The notes: generated by a model not told the origin, from the sequence alone. A stretch of DNA of 41,633 nt from an uncultured Nonlabens sp. (GCF_947495285.1 NZ_CANLXZ010000031.1:1-41633); one strand, 5' to 3'. Numbered from the stretch's first letter, positions 18,201-26,607 are shown. Numbers and translations: made by a program.

Positions 18201-18703
18201 ATCACATGTACGGTTCTAGATTAATGGGTGGTTTAACACTACAAGCGAGCACTAATAATGGAATTTCCTGGACAAGTCTTTGGTCAGAATCAGGTAATCA
18301 AGGCAACTCATGGCAAGAGGCGGCTGTTGATATCTCAACATACGTTGGTGGATCAGTTAAATTTAGATTTGTGGGTACGACTACTAACCAGTGGCAAGGA
18401 GATATTGCAATAGACGCTATCAACTTGGTTAGTACAGAGGTAGCAAATAATGCTTACAGTAATGCCACAGTTGTAACTTCTTCTAACATTACGATATATC
18501 CTAACCCAGTTAAGGAAGGATTATTGTTTATTTCTTCTAATCAGAAGGAAATGGAATATGCGATATATAATCTACAAGGTCAAACCGTAATAAAAGGAAA
18601 TACAGATAAAGAAGTGGATGTAGATGTCTTGAAATCTGGAATATATCTTATTGAGATAAAGACGGCTAATCAAACAGTAGTAAAAAGATTCATTGTTGAA
18701 TAA
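15275..18703 (+). CDS. Secreted subtilisin-like (S8) protease with T9SS sorting domain
   Basis: A 1142-residue exported protease. Signal peptide 1-22; propeptide-like helical region to about 95. The S8 domain carries Asp129 ('YIWDGG'), His164 ('HAAHVTGT'), Asn260 ('AAGND', oxyanion hole) and Ser355 ('GTSMASPNVMG'), a complete catalytic set. A beta-rich P-domain-like segment covers about 430-545. Then fibronectin III (about 553-645), a GEVED domain (660-785, 'IDFNQDGDFDDAGE ... GEVEDYTV'), a second fibronectin III (791-885), a MAM-like jelly roll (890-1055) and a type A T9SS C-terminal sorting domain (1071-1142, 'IYPNPVKEGLLFIS ... GIYLIEI'). It is therefore sent through the type IX system to the surface or medium, where it probably degrades polymeric protein. 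A decayed palindrome copy (17033-17048) lies in the first fibronectin domain. Confidence 0.95.
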   Translation: MKNITQCMFVSFVALFCFSTVAQTQKERDVITSRMDLPALKTLEQRFKAHFQQEKREALDYARANNLLVRKTLKDGTLLEIQRIERGTPIYYSTSNVAAAKSTRANFLHNGGGLGLNLEGQNMTGYIWDGGLARASHQEYDGPGGSNRFSIGDNSTTLNFHAAHVTGTVIAYGAQANAKGMAPKANAVGHDWNNDKAEVTAQVANGMLLSNHSYGYAARDRFGSPQLPDYFFGGYIAESRDWDEIMFNAPYYMMVKAAGNDGNDNTVNPAPLNGNSSYDKLSGTSVAKNNLVIANAQDASINGDGTLNSVAINSSSSEGPTDDLRIKPDLTGNGTNVYSTYESSDTAYNSITGTSMASPNVMGSLLLLQQHYNNLNGSYMRAATLKGLALHTADDAGPVGPDAIWGWGLMNTKKAAESITANGNGSTITELTLTSGQSYTINVNASGLEDLVASISWTDRPGTATTTANSSTARLVNDLDIRVTKSGTTYTPWRLTGVTTNGLGDNSRDPFERIEVGNASGTYTITVTNKGTLVGGSQNYSLIVTGIAAQAPVCNATTPSGLNSTGASSTDASLAWNAVTGTSYEVRFRKSGTTAWTTRTATTTSATLIGLTASTVYQAQVRSVCPDASTSGYSSTLSFSTTGVQYCAANGNSTNDEFISRVTFNTIDQASTAGTGGYTNFTSVSTTVSKGTSYNIAVTPRWTGTLYNEGYAAWIDFNQDGDFDDAGELVWSAAASQTTPATGSISIPAGASSGTTRMRVAMRYNAIPSSCGSFDYGEVEDYTVNITATAADTTAPTVPTSLVISAVTQNTATASWVASTDNVAVVSYDVYMDGSLLGTIAGTTANLTGLTASTSYVIRVRAKDEAGNNSAQSTAVSFTTQAVPSSGCTNAVAIPYTEGFESGLGAWSQGTGDDFDWTRRSGGTPSNNTGPSSASAGNFYMYLEASAPNNTSKTTYLDSPCFDLSGTTEASFSFKYHMYGSRLMGGLTLQASTNNGISWTSLWSESGNQGNSWQEAAVDISTYVGGSVKFRFVGTTTNQWQGDIAIDAINLVSTEVANNAYSNATVVTSSNITIYPNPVKEGLLFISSNQKEMEYAIYNLQGQTVIKGNTDKEVDVDVLKSGIYLIEIKTANQTVVKRFIVE

Positions 18704-18725
18704 ATAAAGAAAATTATTTTTTTTT

Positions 18726-18759
18726 AAATCGTCTTGTTTAAAGCAAGGCGATTTTTTTT
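18726..18759 (+). terminator. Terminator of the protease gene
   Basis: Stem AAATCGTCTTG (18726-18736) and CAAGGCGATTT (18744-18754), with one G-U pair, followed by a run of T. It lies 22 nt past the stop. Confidence 0.85.
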
Positions 18760-18842
18760 ATGCCATAATTTCTAGTGCTTTTCTAATAGATTTCATTTTG
18801 TTTAACTATTTTATTAAAATTTTAAACGTAATTTTGAACTAT

Positions 18843-19484
18843 ATGAAACATATTACTTCTCAAGATTTAACGCAACTCGATAGATTCTATCGAGGTAATT
18901 TGATTAATAGCGTTACCGGCTTTAAAAGTGCAAATTTACTTGCTACACGATCTAAAAACGGAGTGGATAACGTTGCTATTTTCAGCAGTGTAACTCATAT
19001 AGGTAGTGATCCTGCAATGTTCAGTTTTGTGCAACGACCGTTAGGTCATGGAGTCGGTCATACTTATATGAATCTTAAAGAAACTGGAAAGATAACGTTG
19101 AATCACATCAATCTGGAAATAGTAAATAAAGCACATCAATCCAGTTCAAAATACTCAGAATCTACTTCAGAGTTTGAAGAATTAGGTATTAAAAAATTAC
19201 AACGACATGGTTTTACTGCGCCATTTGTAAAGAATGCTACCATTCAAGTGGCTGCAGATTATGTAAATGAATATTATCTAGAAGAAAATAAATGTATTCT
19301 AGTGATTTGTAAAATTACAGATGTATTTTTTCTTGAAGAAATTCAACATGAAGACGGCTGGTTAAATCTCGAGAAAGCTAGAACTGTAGCTATAAATGGT
19401 CTAGATGGCTACGCGTCTGCTAGAGTAGAAAAAAGATTAACCTATGCTAAAGTGGATCAACCTTTAAAAGAAATTAACTTTTAA
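18843..19484 (+). CDS. Flavin reductase-like (FMN-binding split barrel) protein
   Basis: A 213-residue cytosolic protein starting at ATG 18843 ('[21 protein letters not shown]'); an upstream TTG at 18798 is less likely. The flavin-binding region is '[38 protein letters not shown]', followed by '[17 protein letters not shown]', which fit the FMN-binding split-barrel/flavin reductase family. A TAATTTTG -7 box (18829-18836) ends 6 nt before the start. DUF2256 and cryptochrome DASH follow on the same strand. A role supplying or using reduced flavin for the photolyases is inference from neighbourhood. Confidence 0.85.
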   Translation: MKHITSQDLTQLDRFYRGNLINSVTGFKSANLLATRSKNGVDNVAIFSSVTHIGSDPAMFSFVQRPLGHGVGHTYMNLKETGKITLNHINLEIVNKAHQSSSKYSESTSEFEELGIKKLQRHGFTAPFVKNATIQVAADYVNEYYLEENKCILVICKITDVFFLEEIQHEDGWLNLEKARTVAINGLDGYASARVEKRLTYAKVDQPLKEINF

Positions 19485-19497
19485 AGGAGAATTGTTA

Positions 19498-19641
19498 ATG
19501 AAACAAAAAGCAAGAAATCAACACAATTTACCTAGTAAAATATGTCCCATCTGTGAGCGAGAATTTACCTGGCGCAAAAAATGGGAGAAGAACTGGGAAA
19601 CAGTAAATTATTGCAGTAAAAAATGTAGCTTTAATAAGTGA
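19498..19641 (+). CDS. DUF2256 zinc-ribbon-like small protein
   Basis: A 47-residue basic protein with '[30 protein letters not shown]', the DUF2256 signature. Four cysteines (two CxxC-like pairs, C16/C19 and C39/C43) suggest a zinc ribbon. It starts 13 nt after the flavin reductase-like gene, preceded by AAAGGAGA, one of the few Shine-Dalgarno-like sequences in the window. DUF2256 genes often sit beside cryptochrome/photolyase genes, as here; the function is unknown. Confidence 0.92.
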   Translation: MKQKARNQHNLPSKICPICEREFTWRKKWEKNWETVNYCSKKCSFNK

Positions 19642-19692
19642 TTTATTAATATGTCGATGATGTAAAAAAATACATTGAGATAGAATTTAACT

Positions 19693-19750
19693 AAGCCGCC
19701 CTGGGAAGGCTTGACAGGTAAGAAAGATTTGAAATCCAAATATTTCTTTT
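19693..19750 (+). other. Tandem hairpins between DUF2256 and cryptochrome DASH
   Basis: Hairpin 1 pairs AAGCC (19693-19697) with GGCTT (19708-19712). Hairpin 2 pairs AAGAAA-ga-TTTG (19720-19731) with CAAA-ta-TTTCTT (19737-19748), 11 of 12 positions pairing, and ends in TTTT. Hairpin 2 could be an attenuator or terminator ahead of the cryptochrome gene. No known riboswitch is recognised. Confidence 0.4.
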
Positions 19751-19787
19751 GAGTTTAAATTTAAGTTTAGATTTTAATTTATACCAT

Positions 19788-21116
19788 ATGAACAACCTAG
19801 TTTGGTTTAGAAACGACTTAAGAATACAAGATAATCAAAGTTTAAAAGCTGCTTGTGAGAATGATGGTGCGGTGATAGGCGTTTATTTCTTTGATCCTAA
19901 TTTTTACGAGAACAGTGAATTTGATCTAGATATAGAGTTGCCATTTGGTAGGACAGGTAAGTATAGAGCGCAATTTATAAGAGAAGCCGTAGAAGATCTG
20001 AGAGCCAATTTAGAGAAATACAATATTCCTTTATTAGTTTTTCATGCATCGCCTGCTCAAGTTATTCCAGATTTAATCGTTAAGCTAGATATTAAAAACA
20101 TCTATTTACAAAAAGAATGGACTCGAGATGAATTGCGACAGGAAGAAGATCTAGGCAAATCAATAGATGAAGCAGGACTTAAAAATCAAATAAAAAGCCA
20201 TCGTGTATATGATCAGTTCTTATTTCATCCTGAAGATGTTCCTTTTGAGAACTGGAATCAAATTCCACGTGTTTTTACTGAATTCCGCAAAAAATGTGAG
20301 AAGCAGTCTAAGGTTAGGGAACTAGTGGACATCACTGGATATATTCAAGCGATACCACAAACTCAAGAAACTCAAATACCTACTTTAAAAGAATTAGGGC
20401 TAGAAGATTTTAAAAAAGATACTCGTAGTGCTTTTCCATGGGAAGGTGGCGAGACTGCTGTATGGAAACGACTGGATCATTATTTCTGGCAGACTAAAAA
20501 ACTTCAATACTATAAAAAGACTAGAAATGGACTTCTAGGTATCGATTACAGCAGCAAATTTAGCGCATGGTTAGCGATAGGTTGTATATCTGCACGACAG
20601 ATTTATCACGAAGTACAGCGATTTGAAAAAGAGATCAAGAAGAACCAAGATACCTATTGGTTAATCTTTGAATTGATATGGAGAGATTTTTTCAAGTTTG
20701 TATCACTCAAACATGAAAGCAAGATTTTCATGTTAGGTGGGATTTTACAAAAGGAGTATGAATGGAAATCTAGTTTACGTGAACTAGATAAATGGATTAA
20801 TGGTTCTACTCATGAGGCATTTGTTAATGCAAATATGAAAGAGCTATCCACTACAGGATGGATGAGTAATCGCGGTAGGCAAAATGTCGCCAGCTACTGG
20901 TCCATGCACACAGAACAAGACTGGAGAATAGGAGCAGCATATTTTGAACACATACTTATAGATTATGACGTACATTCTAATTATGGTAACTGGATGTATA
21001 ACAGCGGTGTAGGAAATGACCCTAGAAACAGAACATTTAATATCCAGTTGCAAGCGAGCCGTTATGATAGTGATGGGAAATTTCAACGACTGTGGTTGCA
21101 AGAAGGTTTATTTTAA
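19788..21116 (+). CDS. Cryptochrome DASH (photolyase/cryptochrome family)
   Basis: A 442-residue flavoprotein from ATG 19788 ('MNNLVWFRNDLRIQDNQSL'). An N-terminal alpha/beta antenna-binding domain (1-130) is followed by the helical FAD domain, with 'WEGGETAVWKRLDHYFW', 'SSKFSAWLAIGCISARQIYHEV' and 'STTGWMSNRGRQNVASYW'. The C-terminal 'YGNWMYNSGVGNDPRNRTFNIQLQASRYDSDGKFQRLWL' is the DASH-type ending. DASH cryptochromes repair cyclobutane dimers in single-stranded DNA and may sense blue light. The final 'WLQEGLF' replaces the commoner 'WLPEL'. It lies between DUF2256 and an Fe-S photolyase. Confidence 0.93.
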   Translation: MNNLVWFRNDLRIQDNQSLKAACENDGAVIGVYFFDPNFYENSEFDLDIELPFGRTGKYRAQFIREAVEDLRANLEKYNIPLLVFHASPAQVIPDLIVKLDIKNIYLQKEWTRDELRQEEDLGKSIDEAGLKNQIKSHRVYDQFLFHPEDVPFENWNQIPRVFTEFRKKCEKQSKVRELVDITGYIQAIPQTQETQIPTLKELGLEDFKKDTRSAFPWEGGETAVWKRLDHYFWQTKKLQYYKKTRNGLLGIDYSSKFSAWLAIGCISARQIYHEVQRFEKEIKKNQDTYWLIFELIWRDFFKFVSLKHESKIFMLGGILQKEYEWKSSLRELDKWINGSTHEAFVNANMKELSTTGWMSNRGRQNVASYWSMHTEQDWRIGAAYFEHILIDYDVHSNYGNWMYNSGVGNDPRNRTFNIQLQASRYDSDGKFQRLWLQEGLF

Positions 21117-21165
21117 AATTGAAATGATAACAGGACTTGAAGTTAGAATTGCATAAAATATACTA

Positions 21166-21187
21166 GGTCGAGCGATAGTCGAGATCG
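21166..21187. repeat. Possible degenerate REP-like element
   Basis: GGTCGAGCGATAGTCGAGATC contains GTCGAG twice (21167 and 21178). It resembles the short intergenic 'GAGCGnAGTCGAGA'-type repeats I recall from flavobacterial genomes. Only one copy is in the window, so this is weak. Confidence 0.3.
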
Positions 21188-21372
21188 TTTTTTAATACGA
21201 TAAAACTTGAACTCAACTCACAACTCACTCAAAATGATTGAATCATAGTTATCGAGTTTAATGATCTTTTAAATTTAGGTCTTGATTTAAGCTTAAGTTT
21301 AAAACCTTGATGTATAGTAGATCAGTGCAGTTTTGTAATGGCTGGACCAACAAAATTAATAGAGAATCAACC

Positions 21373-22914
21373 ATGAAAACACTACGATTAATATTAGGAG
21401 ATCAATTGAATCACCAGCACTCTTGGTTTCAAGAAGATCAAGAACATGTGATTTATTTCATGGCAGAGATGCGTCAGGAAACAGATTATGTAACGCACCA
21501 TATTCAGAAAGTGGTTGCATTTTTTATGGCGATGCGTGGTTTTAATGAGTGGATCAATAAACGTGGCTGGCACAGTGTTTATTATCAATTAGATCATAAA
21601 GACAATACTCAGGATTTAATAGAAAATTTAAAACAGCTTATTAAAGAACATAAGATTGAAAAATTTGAATACCTCGCACCAGATGAGTGGCGACTGGACC
21701 AGCAATTACGTGATTTTTGCAAATCCATAGAAATAGAATGGCAAGGTTATGACACTGAGCATTTTTTAACCAAAAGAAAAGATGTAGAGAAATTCTTTGA
21801 AGGGAAAAAGCGCTGGACTATGGAATATTTCTATCGCGATATGCGCAAGAAGTACGACATCATGATAGAAGGCGATAAAGAACCAGAAGGTGGTAAATGG
21901 AATTACGACCAGAGCAATCGCAAAAAATGGGACGAGAAAACTACCATACCACATGAAAGAGGTTTTAGAAAAGAAGTAATTGAAATAACAGATTTACTAG
22001 AAAAAGAAGGAGTTAAAACCATAGGTCGCATAAATTCTAATGATTTTAACTGGCCTACAACTAGGCAAGATGGTCTGGACGTTTTAAACTATTTCTGTGA
22101 GCACTTATTAATTCATTTTGGAGATTTTCAAGATGCTATGCATACTGATCAAGAGTATCTATTTCATTCTAGGTTAAGCTTTGCGATGAATTGTAAACTA
22201 CTTTCACCACTCGAGGTAATTAAGACTGTTTTATCTCGCTTTCGCGAAAGCGGAACACCACAAATAGATATCTCACAAGTAGAAGGTTTCATAAGGCAAA
22301 TTCTAGGCTGGCGAGAATACATGCGTGGGATGTACTGGAGTCATATGCCTGGATATCAAACTAAGAATAAGTTAGAGAATAGAAATAAACTTCCAGATTT
22401 TTATTGGACTGGTGAGACTAAGATGAACTGTTTAAAAAACTCCATTAATAATTCATTAGATAATGCCTATGCGCATCACATACAGCGATTAATGGTAACT
22501 GGTAATTATGCCCTGCTCACCATGACTGATCCTAGTTATGTGGACCAGTGGTATCTAGGAATTTACATAGACGCCATAGAATGGGTAGAAATCACTAACA
22601 CGAGAGGTATGTCACAATGGGCAGATGGTGGTCTGGTAGCAACAAAGCCTTACGTGTCTAGCGGTAGTTATATCAATAAAATGAGCAATTACTGTAAAGG
22701 TTGTGCTTATAAAGTTTCTAAAAAAAAGGCTGAAGAAGGTGCCTGTCCTTTTAATTCTCTGTATTGGAATTTTCTTGAAGAGAAAAAAGAACATTTTAAA
22801 GGGAATCAACGTATGAATATGATGATGGCTTTACTTAAAAAAATGGATCCAGAATTATTGAAGAAACACCAGACACGTGCACAAGATGTGATGGCTTATC
22901 CAGAGAAGTATTAA
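21373..22914 (+). CDS. Fe-S bacterial (6-4) photolyase, FeS-BCP family
   Basis: A 513-residue photolyase of the iron-sulfur bacterial cryptochrome/photolyase family. The start is ATG 21373 ('MKTLRLILGDQLNHQHSWF'), which opens the N-terminal antenna domain; the frame is open upstream to 21307 but those residues are atypical. The FAD domain contains 'SRLSFAMNCKLLSP', 'EGFIRQILGWREYMRGMYW', 'HHIQRLMVTGNYALL' and 'YIDAIEWVEITNTRGMSQWADGG'. Four cysteines, C353, C441, C444 and C458, match the [4Fe-4S] ligands of Agrobacterium PhrB in number and spacing. The characterised member repairs (6-4) photoproducts. A dispersed palindrome encodes RFRESG near residue 290, just before the conserved 'QIDISQVEGFIRQ' segment. 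Confidence 0.95.
   Translation: MKTLRLILGDQLNHQHSWFQEDQEHVIYFMAEMRQETDYVTHHIQKVVAFFMAMRGFNEWINKRGWHSVYYQLDHKDNTQDLIENLKQLIKEHKIEKFEYLAPDEWRLDQQLRDFCKSIEIEWQGYDTEHFLTKRKDVEKFFEGKKRWTMEYFYRDMRKKYDIMIEGDKEPEGGKWNYDQSNRKKWDEKTTIPHERGFRKEVIEITDLLEKEGVKTIGRINSNDFNWPTTRQDGLDVLNYFCEHLLIHFGDFQDAMHTDQEYLFHSRLSFAMNCKLLSPLEVIKTVLSRFRESGTPQIDISQVEGFIRQILGWREYMRGMYWSHMPGYQTKNKLENRNKLPDFYWTGETKMNCLKNSINNSLDNAYAHHIQRLMVTGNYALLTMTDPSYVDQWYLGIYIDAIEWVEITNTRGMSQWADGGLVATKPYVSSGSYINKMSNYCKGCAYKVSKKKAEEGACPFNSLYWNFLEEKKEHFKGNQRMNMMMALLKKMDPELLKKHQTRAQDVMAYPEKY
22237..22252. repeat. Dispersed palindrome CGCTTTCGCGAAAGCG, copy 4
   Basis: Perfect 16-bp palindrome in the Fe-S photolyase gene, read CGC-TTT-CGC-GAA-AGC (RFRES). 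Confidence 0.9.
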
Positions 22915-23051
22915 GGTGTAATTCTTATCTTTTTTTATAAAAATAATTTTAATATCTATAATAGAGCCATTTAATTATGAATACCTTACGATAATTTGTT
23001 AAATTATGGTGAATTGCTATTTAGTTAACAACAATAGCCTCAGACTATTCC

Positions 23052-23059
23052 TACATTTG
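23052..23059 (+). promoter_or_regulatory. -7 box of the small membrane protein gene
   Basis: TACATTTG matches TAnnTTTG, 26 nt before ATG 23086. No clear -33 TTG. Confidence 0.45.
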
Positions 23060-23073
23060 TATCGAACCAATAA

Positions 23074-23253
<180 letters not shown>

Positions 23254-23289
23254 TAACAACTTAAATTAACCTAACTAAACTAAATTATT

Positions 23290-23421
23290 ATGATCAAGAA
23301 ATTTGTGATTATCACAATAGCAGCAATGTTCACATTAGGAACGGTAAGCTGTAGAGAAGAAAAAACATTAGGGGATAAGGTAGAAGATGTCGCTGATGAT
23401 GTAGAAGATGCAGTAGATTAA
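23290..23421 (+). CDS. Tiny lipoprotein, 43 residues
   Basis: Signal peptide MIKKFVIITIAAMFTLGTVSC gives a lipoprotein (Cys21) with a mature part of only 23 residues. It is strongly acidic and heptad-like ('GDKVEDVADDVEDAVD'), recalling entericidin-like or YtxH-like short envelope peptides of Bacteroidota. I do not recognise a specific family. It is followed by a very strong terminator. Confidence 0.75.
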   Translation: MIKKFVIITIAAMFTLGTVSCREEKTLGDKVEDVADDVEDAVD

Positions 23422-23441
23422 TTTTTTACCGCTATAAATTT

Positions 23442-23472
23442 AAAAAACCGCTCTGTAAAGAGCGGTTTTTTT
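23442..23472 (+). terminator. Strong Rho-independent terminator
   Basis: Stem AAAAAACCGCTCT (23442-23454), loop GTAA, AGAGCGGTTTTTT (23459-23471). It closes the two-gene unit. Confidence 0.92.
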
Positions 23473-23542
23473 ATGCAATAAATCTATTCATTATATTAAA
23501 CTAGATAAATAAGGCTATTATCTATCTAGTAACTAGTTAAAA

Positions 23543-24103
23543 TTACTCTACTTCAAAAGTAAAAGCAACCTCAACGTCTGACTCACCACCTGCACTAGAT
23601 AGGGTACCATCATTAGGTTTTGTAGGCTCGTGACGTAATACTACATTAAGTACACCAGTACCTATAGCGCCAGTTTGGAACGTAGTCTGTACACCTAATG
23701 GGTTACCGTTAGAATCTACATCTATTTTTGCAATACTAACATCGCTAAGAGTAGAGATATAGAAAACCTCATGCTCATTTGCTTCTTCAATAACCTCTTC
23801 AGTAATATTTTCTGACGGTGCTATAGATTCATTAAGAAAACGCACCGTACCATCATAAGTAGCATTTGCATTTAAAGGACCAGTGATAGTAATTACAGGT
23901 GCATTAGGTCCATCTCCATCACTATCAACAGATTTGAATAAAACAACATCAGTACCATCTGTTTGATTAGTAAGTTCTAATTCTACAGTGGTAATAAGTT
24001 CTTCTTCATTGATGATTGTAACGCCATCATCGTCAGAACATGATGCGATAGAAAGTAATGCTACTGCGGCTAGAATTTGGATTGAATTTTTCATTGTTTT
24101 CAT
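23543..24103 (-). CDS. Lipoprotein partner of the adjacent TonB receptor
   Basis: A 186-residue lipoprotein (Cys22 in 'LSIASCSDDD'; ATG 24094 is an alternative start). The mature part is beta-rich and acidic, with 'EEELITTVELELTNQTDGTDVVLF', 'SDGDGPNAPVITITGPLNANATYDGTVRFLNES', 'EEANEHEVFYI' and a C-terminal 'SSAGGESDVEVAFTFEVE'. From memory this family is well conserved in Flavobacteriia and almost always sits behind a TonB receptor of the kind encoded here, 10 nt upstream. It may capture ligand or cap the receptor at the surface, as SusD or HmuY do in other systems, but it resembles neither in sequence. The function is unproven. Confidence 0.75.
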   Translation of the reverse strand: MKTMKNSIQILAAVALLSIASCSDDDGVTIINEEELITTVELELTNQTDGTDVVLFKSVDSDGDGPNAPVITITGPLNANATYDGTVRFLNESIAPSENITEEVIEEANEHEVFYISTLSDVSIAKIDVDSNGNPLGVQTTFQTGAIGTGVLNVVLRHEPTKPNDGTLSSAGGESDVEVAFTFEVE

Positions 24104-24113
24104 TGGTTTTAAT

Positions 24114-26579
24114 TTAAAAGTTATAAAGGATTTGTAATTGAATATCTCTACCTACGTCGTCTGCATAAAAACGCTGTCGGTTTAGATAATTTCTGTATTC
24201 TGTATTGAATAGGTTGTTTATGGTTAGATTTATTTTGGTATTCGCTTTCGCGAAAGCGTAACTTAAACCAGCATTCCATAGATTATAAGAATCTGGTGTG
24301 CTAGAAATATCTACAATAGAGGTTATTAATTCTCCTTGATCATTAGGAATACTTACTTCGTAATTGTTATCAGGAAAACGATTTTGCTTAAACACCAACT
24401 GGTTAGAAATCTTAAAATCTAGATTTTGTACTATTGCGTTGTGCCATGTAAGCTGGTTTTGCCATTGTGCAGGTGGCATGTCTATAAGTGGCAGGTCATT
24501 ATTAGAATCTGTACCATGGATATAAGAGAAGTTAGAATTAAGGCTTATTAATTTTACTGTATCATAAATAGGTTCATTAGAATTTACATTCATATCTACA
24601 GATTTCTTTTTAATCCAAAAATCATAGGTCGCACTAGCATCTATTCCATACAGTCTTGCATCTATCTGTTCATATTGATACACAGGGAATGCGCCGCGAG
24701 TAGTGATCTCTAGTCCAGTAGGTATAAGTTGAACATAATCATTAATTAAGTTCACGTATGGATTAATCTCAAAGTCTAGTTTACCTACATTACCGTGTAA
24801 AGTGGTATTGATTTTAAAGGATTGTTCTTTCTTTAAATCTAATCTTCCCAATTCTATGGTAGCAAGCGCATGATGCAATCCATCGCTGAATAATTCACTA
24901 GGGTTAGGCGCGCGATTTGCGGTACTTAAATTGATAGCAAGATCATAATGATCATCAAATAAATACTTTGCGCCTGCTGTAAAAGCAAATAGATGGTAGT
25001 TAAATTTAGGATTAGTTAAAATTTGATTTCCTTGTTCATTTATTTCAAATTCAGGAAATTGTTGATCATAGCCTAAGTTTTCCCAGCGGCTTTGTAGGTA
25101 AAATTTTTCGGCGTCTATTTTATAGAAGTCATAACGTAATCCAGCATCTAGGATCCAATTTTCTGAAGGAAGATGAGTAACACTAACAAATGCTCCTGCC
25201 TTGTTAGCGTTATAATCTGGTATTAATCTTCTTACTCCTGTGGAAGAATCTGGACTGTTTACCTGATTCATGTAATCTATACCTACTTCATACGTAGTTT
25301 TTTCAAATCGATCAATTAATCCATATAGACTCACATTTTGAGTTTGTAGATTTATATCTAAAGATGCTCGACCTGCGTTATCACCACGTCTTATGTCAAA
25401 TTCTTTACGGTTATTAAATTGAAATGAGTAGTCTAAACTTAATTTACCTAAACCGGTAAATCTTTTAAAAGCATTAAGTTGTAAACCATGATGTGCAACT
25501 TCTTGTTTAGGTACATTTATATCATGTGTGAAATCATTAATGATAGATGGTTGTCCTGAGTTGATGCTGCGTACCAGATCACTTGCGTTACCTATATGAG
25601 AGGCTCTTAATATTCCTAATTCTGTGTTGTAAAAAGAGTATTTTAAACTAGCACCATATTCAAATTTTTTAAAACCCAAAGCTAAATTTGCAGCAGCTGT
25701 CTCACTACCAGTATTACTTAGTACATAATTAGGCGCGTCATAATCACCTAGTTTTTTATAAGTTAGGGTTGCTTGCTGGTACCATCCCGACTGTCGATAA
25801 TTATTTACTGTAGTGGTTGCAGTACCACCGCGACCATTAGTCTGACCTTGTAGAATCACGTGACCATTTAGAGTGTCATTAGATATAATGCGGTTAGGTT
25901 CTATAAGAATAGTACCGCCTATAGCGTCACCACCATATCGCAAGGCACTAGCGCCTTTTATCACTTGTATGCTACTAGCGGTATTCACATCTATATTAGG
26001 TGCGTGCTCGATACCCCATTCTTGATCTTGCTGTCGCAAGCCATCGTTAACAATTGCGACGCGGCTGCCGTAAAGTCCATGAACTATAGGTTTTACAACG
26101 CTGTTTCCAGTTTTTAAAGAGCTGACACCAGCGACCGTAGAAAGTGCATCGCCTAGTGTGGCGCCACTATAGGATACGATGGTTTCTTTATTTATTCTGG
26201 TGCTAGATTGTGTGCTAGCATGATTATCATGCACGTCTGCAATTACTTTTACTTGTTCTAGATCATTGACATGATGTTCTAGAGCCATGTTTAAAGTTTT
26301 GTTTTCAGTTACATCAATAGATAGTTTTTTAACCTCACAATCAAAGTGAGATACGCTTAATTCATAACTACCTGGACATAAATCTGATATGAAATAAGAT
26401 CCGTCACTTGTAGAGGTATAAGTTTTTTGTAGTTGGACTACATAGATTTGTGCTAGGCTCAAAGGTTGTGAATCGTGAAAATCTATGATTTTTCCTTTGA
26501 GCACAAGATCGCAATCTTGTGCATTTGTGTAACAAAAGCTTATAAATAAAGCTATTGCCACGAGTTGTTTCGTAAACAT
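24114..26579 (-). CDS. TonB-dependent receptor, probable metal (zinc/copper-type) transporter
   Basis: An 821-residue outer-membrane receptor. Signal peptide 1-20; an N-terminal carboxypeptidase-D-like beta sandwich (about 24-105, 'LKGKIIDFHDSQPLSLAQIYVV'); plug domain (about 120-230) with 'TLGDALSTVAGVSSLKTGNSVVKPIVHGLYGSRVAIVNDGLRQQDQEWGIEHAPNID' and 'IQVIKGASALRYGGDAIGG'; then the barrel, ending 'DVGRDIQLQILYNF'. The 'KPIVHGLYGSRV..NDG.RQQDQEWG.EHAP' plug segment resembles ZnuD-type receptors, so a metal ion or its chelate is the likely cargo. It lies between a His/Cys-rich small protein and the lipoprotein on the same strand. A dispersed palindrome encodes 'AFAKA' near the last barrel strands. 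Confidence 0.88.
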   Translation of the reverse strand: MFTKQLVAIALFISFCYTNAQDCDLVLKGKIIDFHDSQPLSLAQIYVVQLQKTYTSTSDGSYFISDLCPGSYELSVSHFDCEVKKLSIDVTENKTLNMALEHHVNDLEQVKVIADVHDNHASTQSSTRINKETIVSYSGATLGDALSTVAGVSSLKTGNSVVKPIVHGLYGSRVAIVNDGLRQQDQEWGIEHAPNIDVNTASSIQVIKGASALRYGGDAIGGTILIEPNRIISNDTLNGHVILQGQTNGRGGTATTTVNNYRQSGWYQQATLTYKKLGDYDAPNYVLSNTGSETAAANLALGFKKFEYGASLKYSFYNTELGILRASHIGNASDLVRSINSGQPSIINDFTHDINVPKQEVAHHGLQLNAFKRFTGLGKLSLDYSFQFNNRKEFDIRRGDNAGRASLDINLQTQNVSLYGLIDRFEKTTYEVGIDYMNQVNSPDSSTGVRRLIPDYNANKAGAFVSVTHLPSENWILDAGLRYDFYKIDAEKFYLQSRWENLGYDQQFPEFEINEQGNQILTNPKFNYHLFAFTAGAKYLFDDHYDLAINLSTANRAPNPSELFSDGLHHALATIELGRLDLKKEQSFKINTTLHGNVGKLDFEINPYVNLINDYVQLIPTGLEITTRGAFPVYQYEQIDARLYGIDASATYDFWIKKKSVDMNVNSNEPIYDTVKLISLNSNFSYIHGTDSNNDLPLIDMPPAQWQNQLTWHNAIVQNLDFKISNQLVFKQNRFPDNNYEVSIPNDQGELITSIVDISSTPDSYNLWNAGLSYAFAKANTKINLTINNLFNTEYRNYLNRQRFYADDVGRDIQLQILYNF
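24243..24258. repeat. Dispersed palindrome CGCTTTCGCGAAAGCG, copy 5
   Basis: Perfect 16-bp palindrome in the metal-type TonB receptor gene, read GCT-TTC-GCG-AAA-GCG (AFAKA) in a periplasmic turn near the C-terminus. Confidence 0.9.
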
Positions 26580-26607
26580 TAGGGGTATTTAAATTACTAT
26601 TTTATGT

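Noticed and set aside
18714..18725. T-rich tract after the protease gene as a separate slippery or regulatory site
   Set aside because: It is the A/T flank of an ordinary terminator hairpin.
21307..21372. N-terminal extension of the Fe-S photolyase
   Set aside because: The family N-terminus starts at MKTLRLILGDQL (21373); the upstream residues look like translated spacer.
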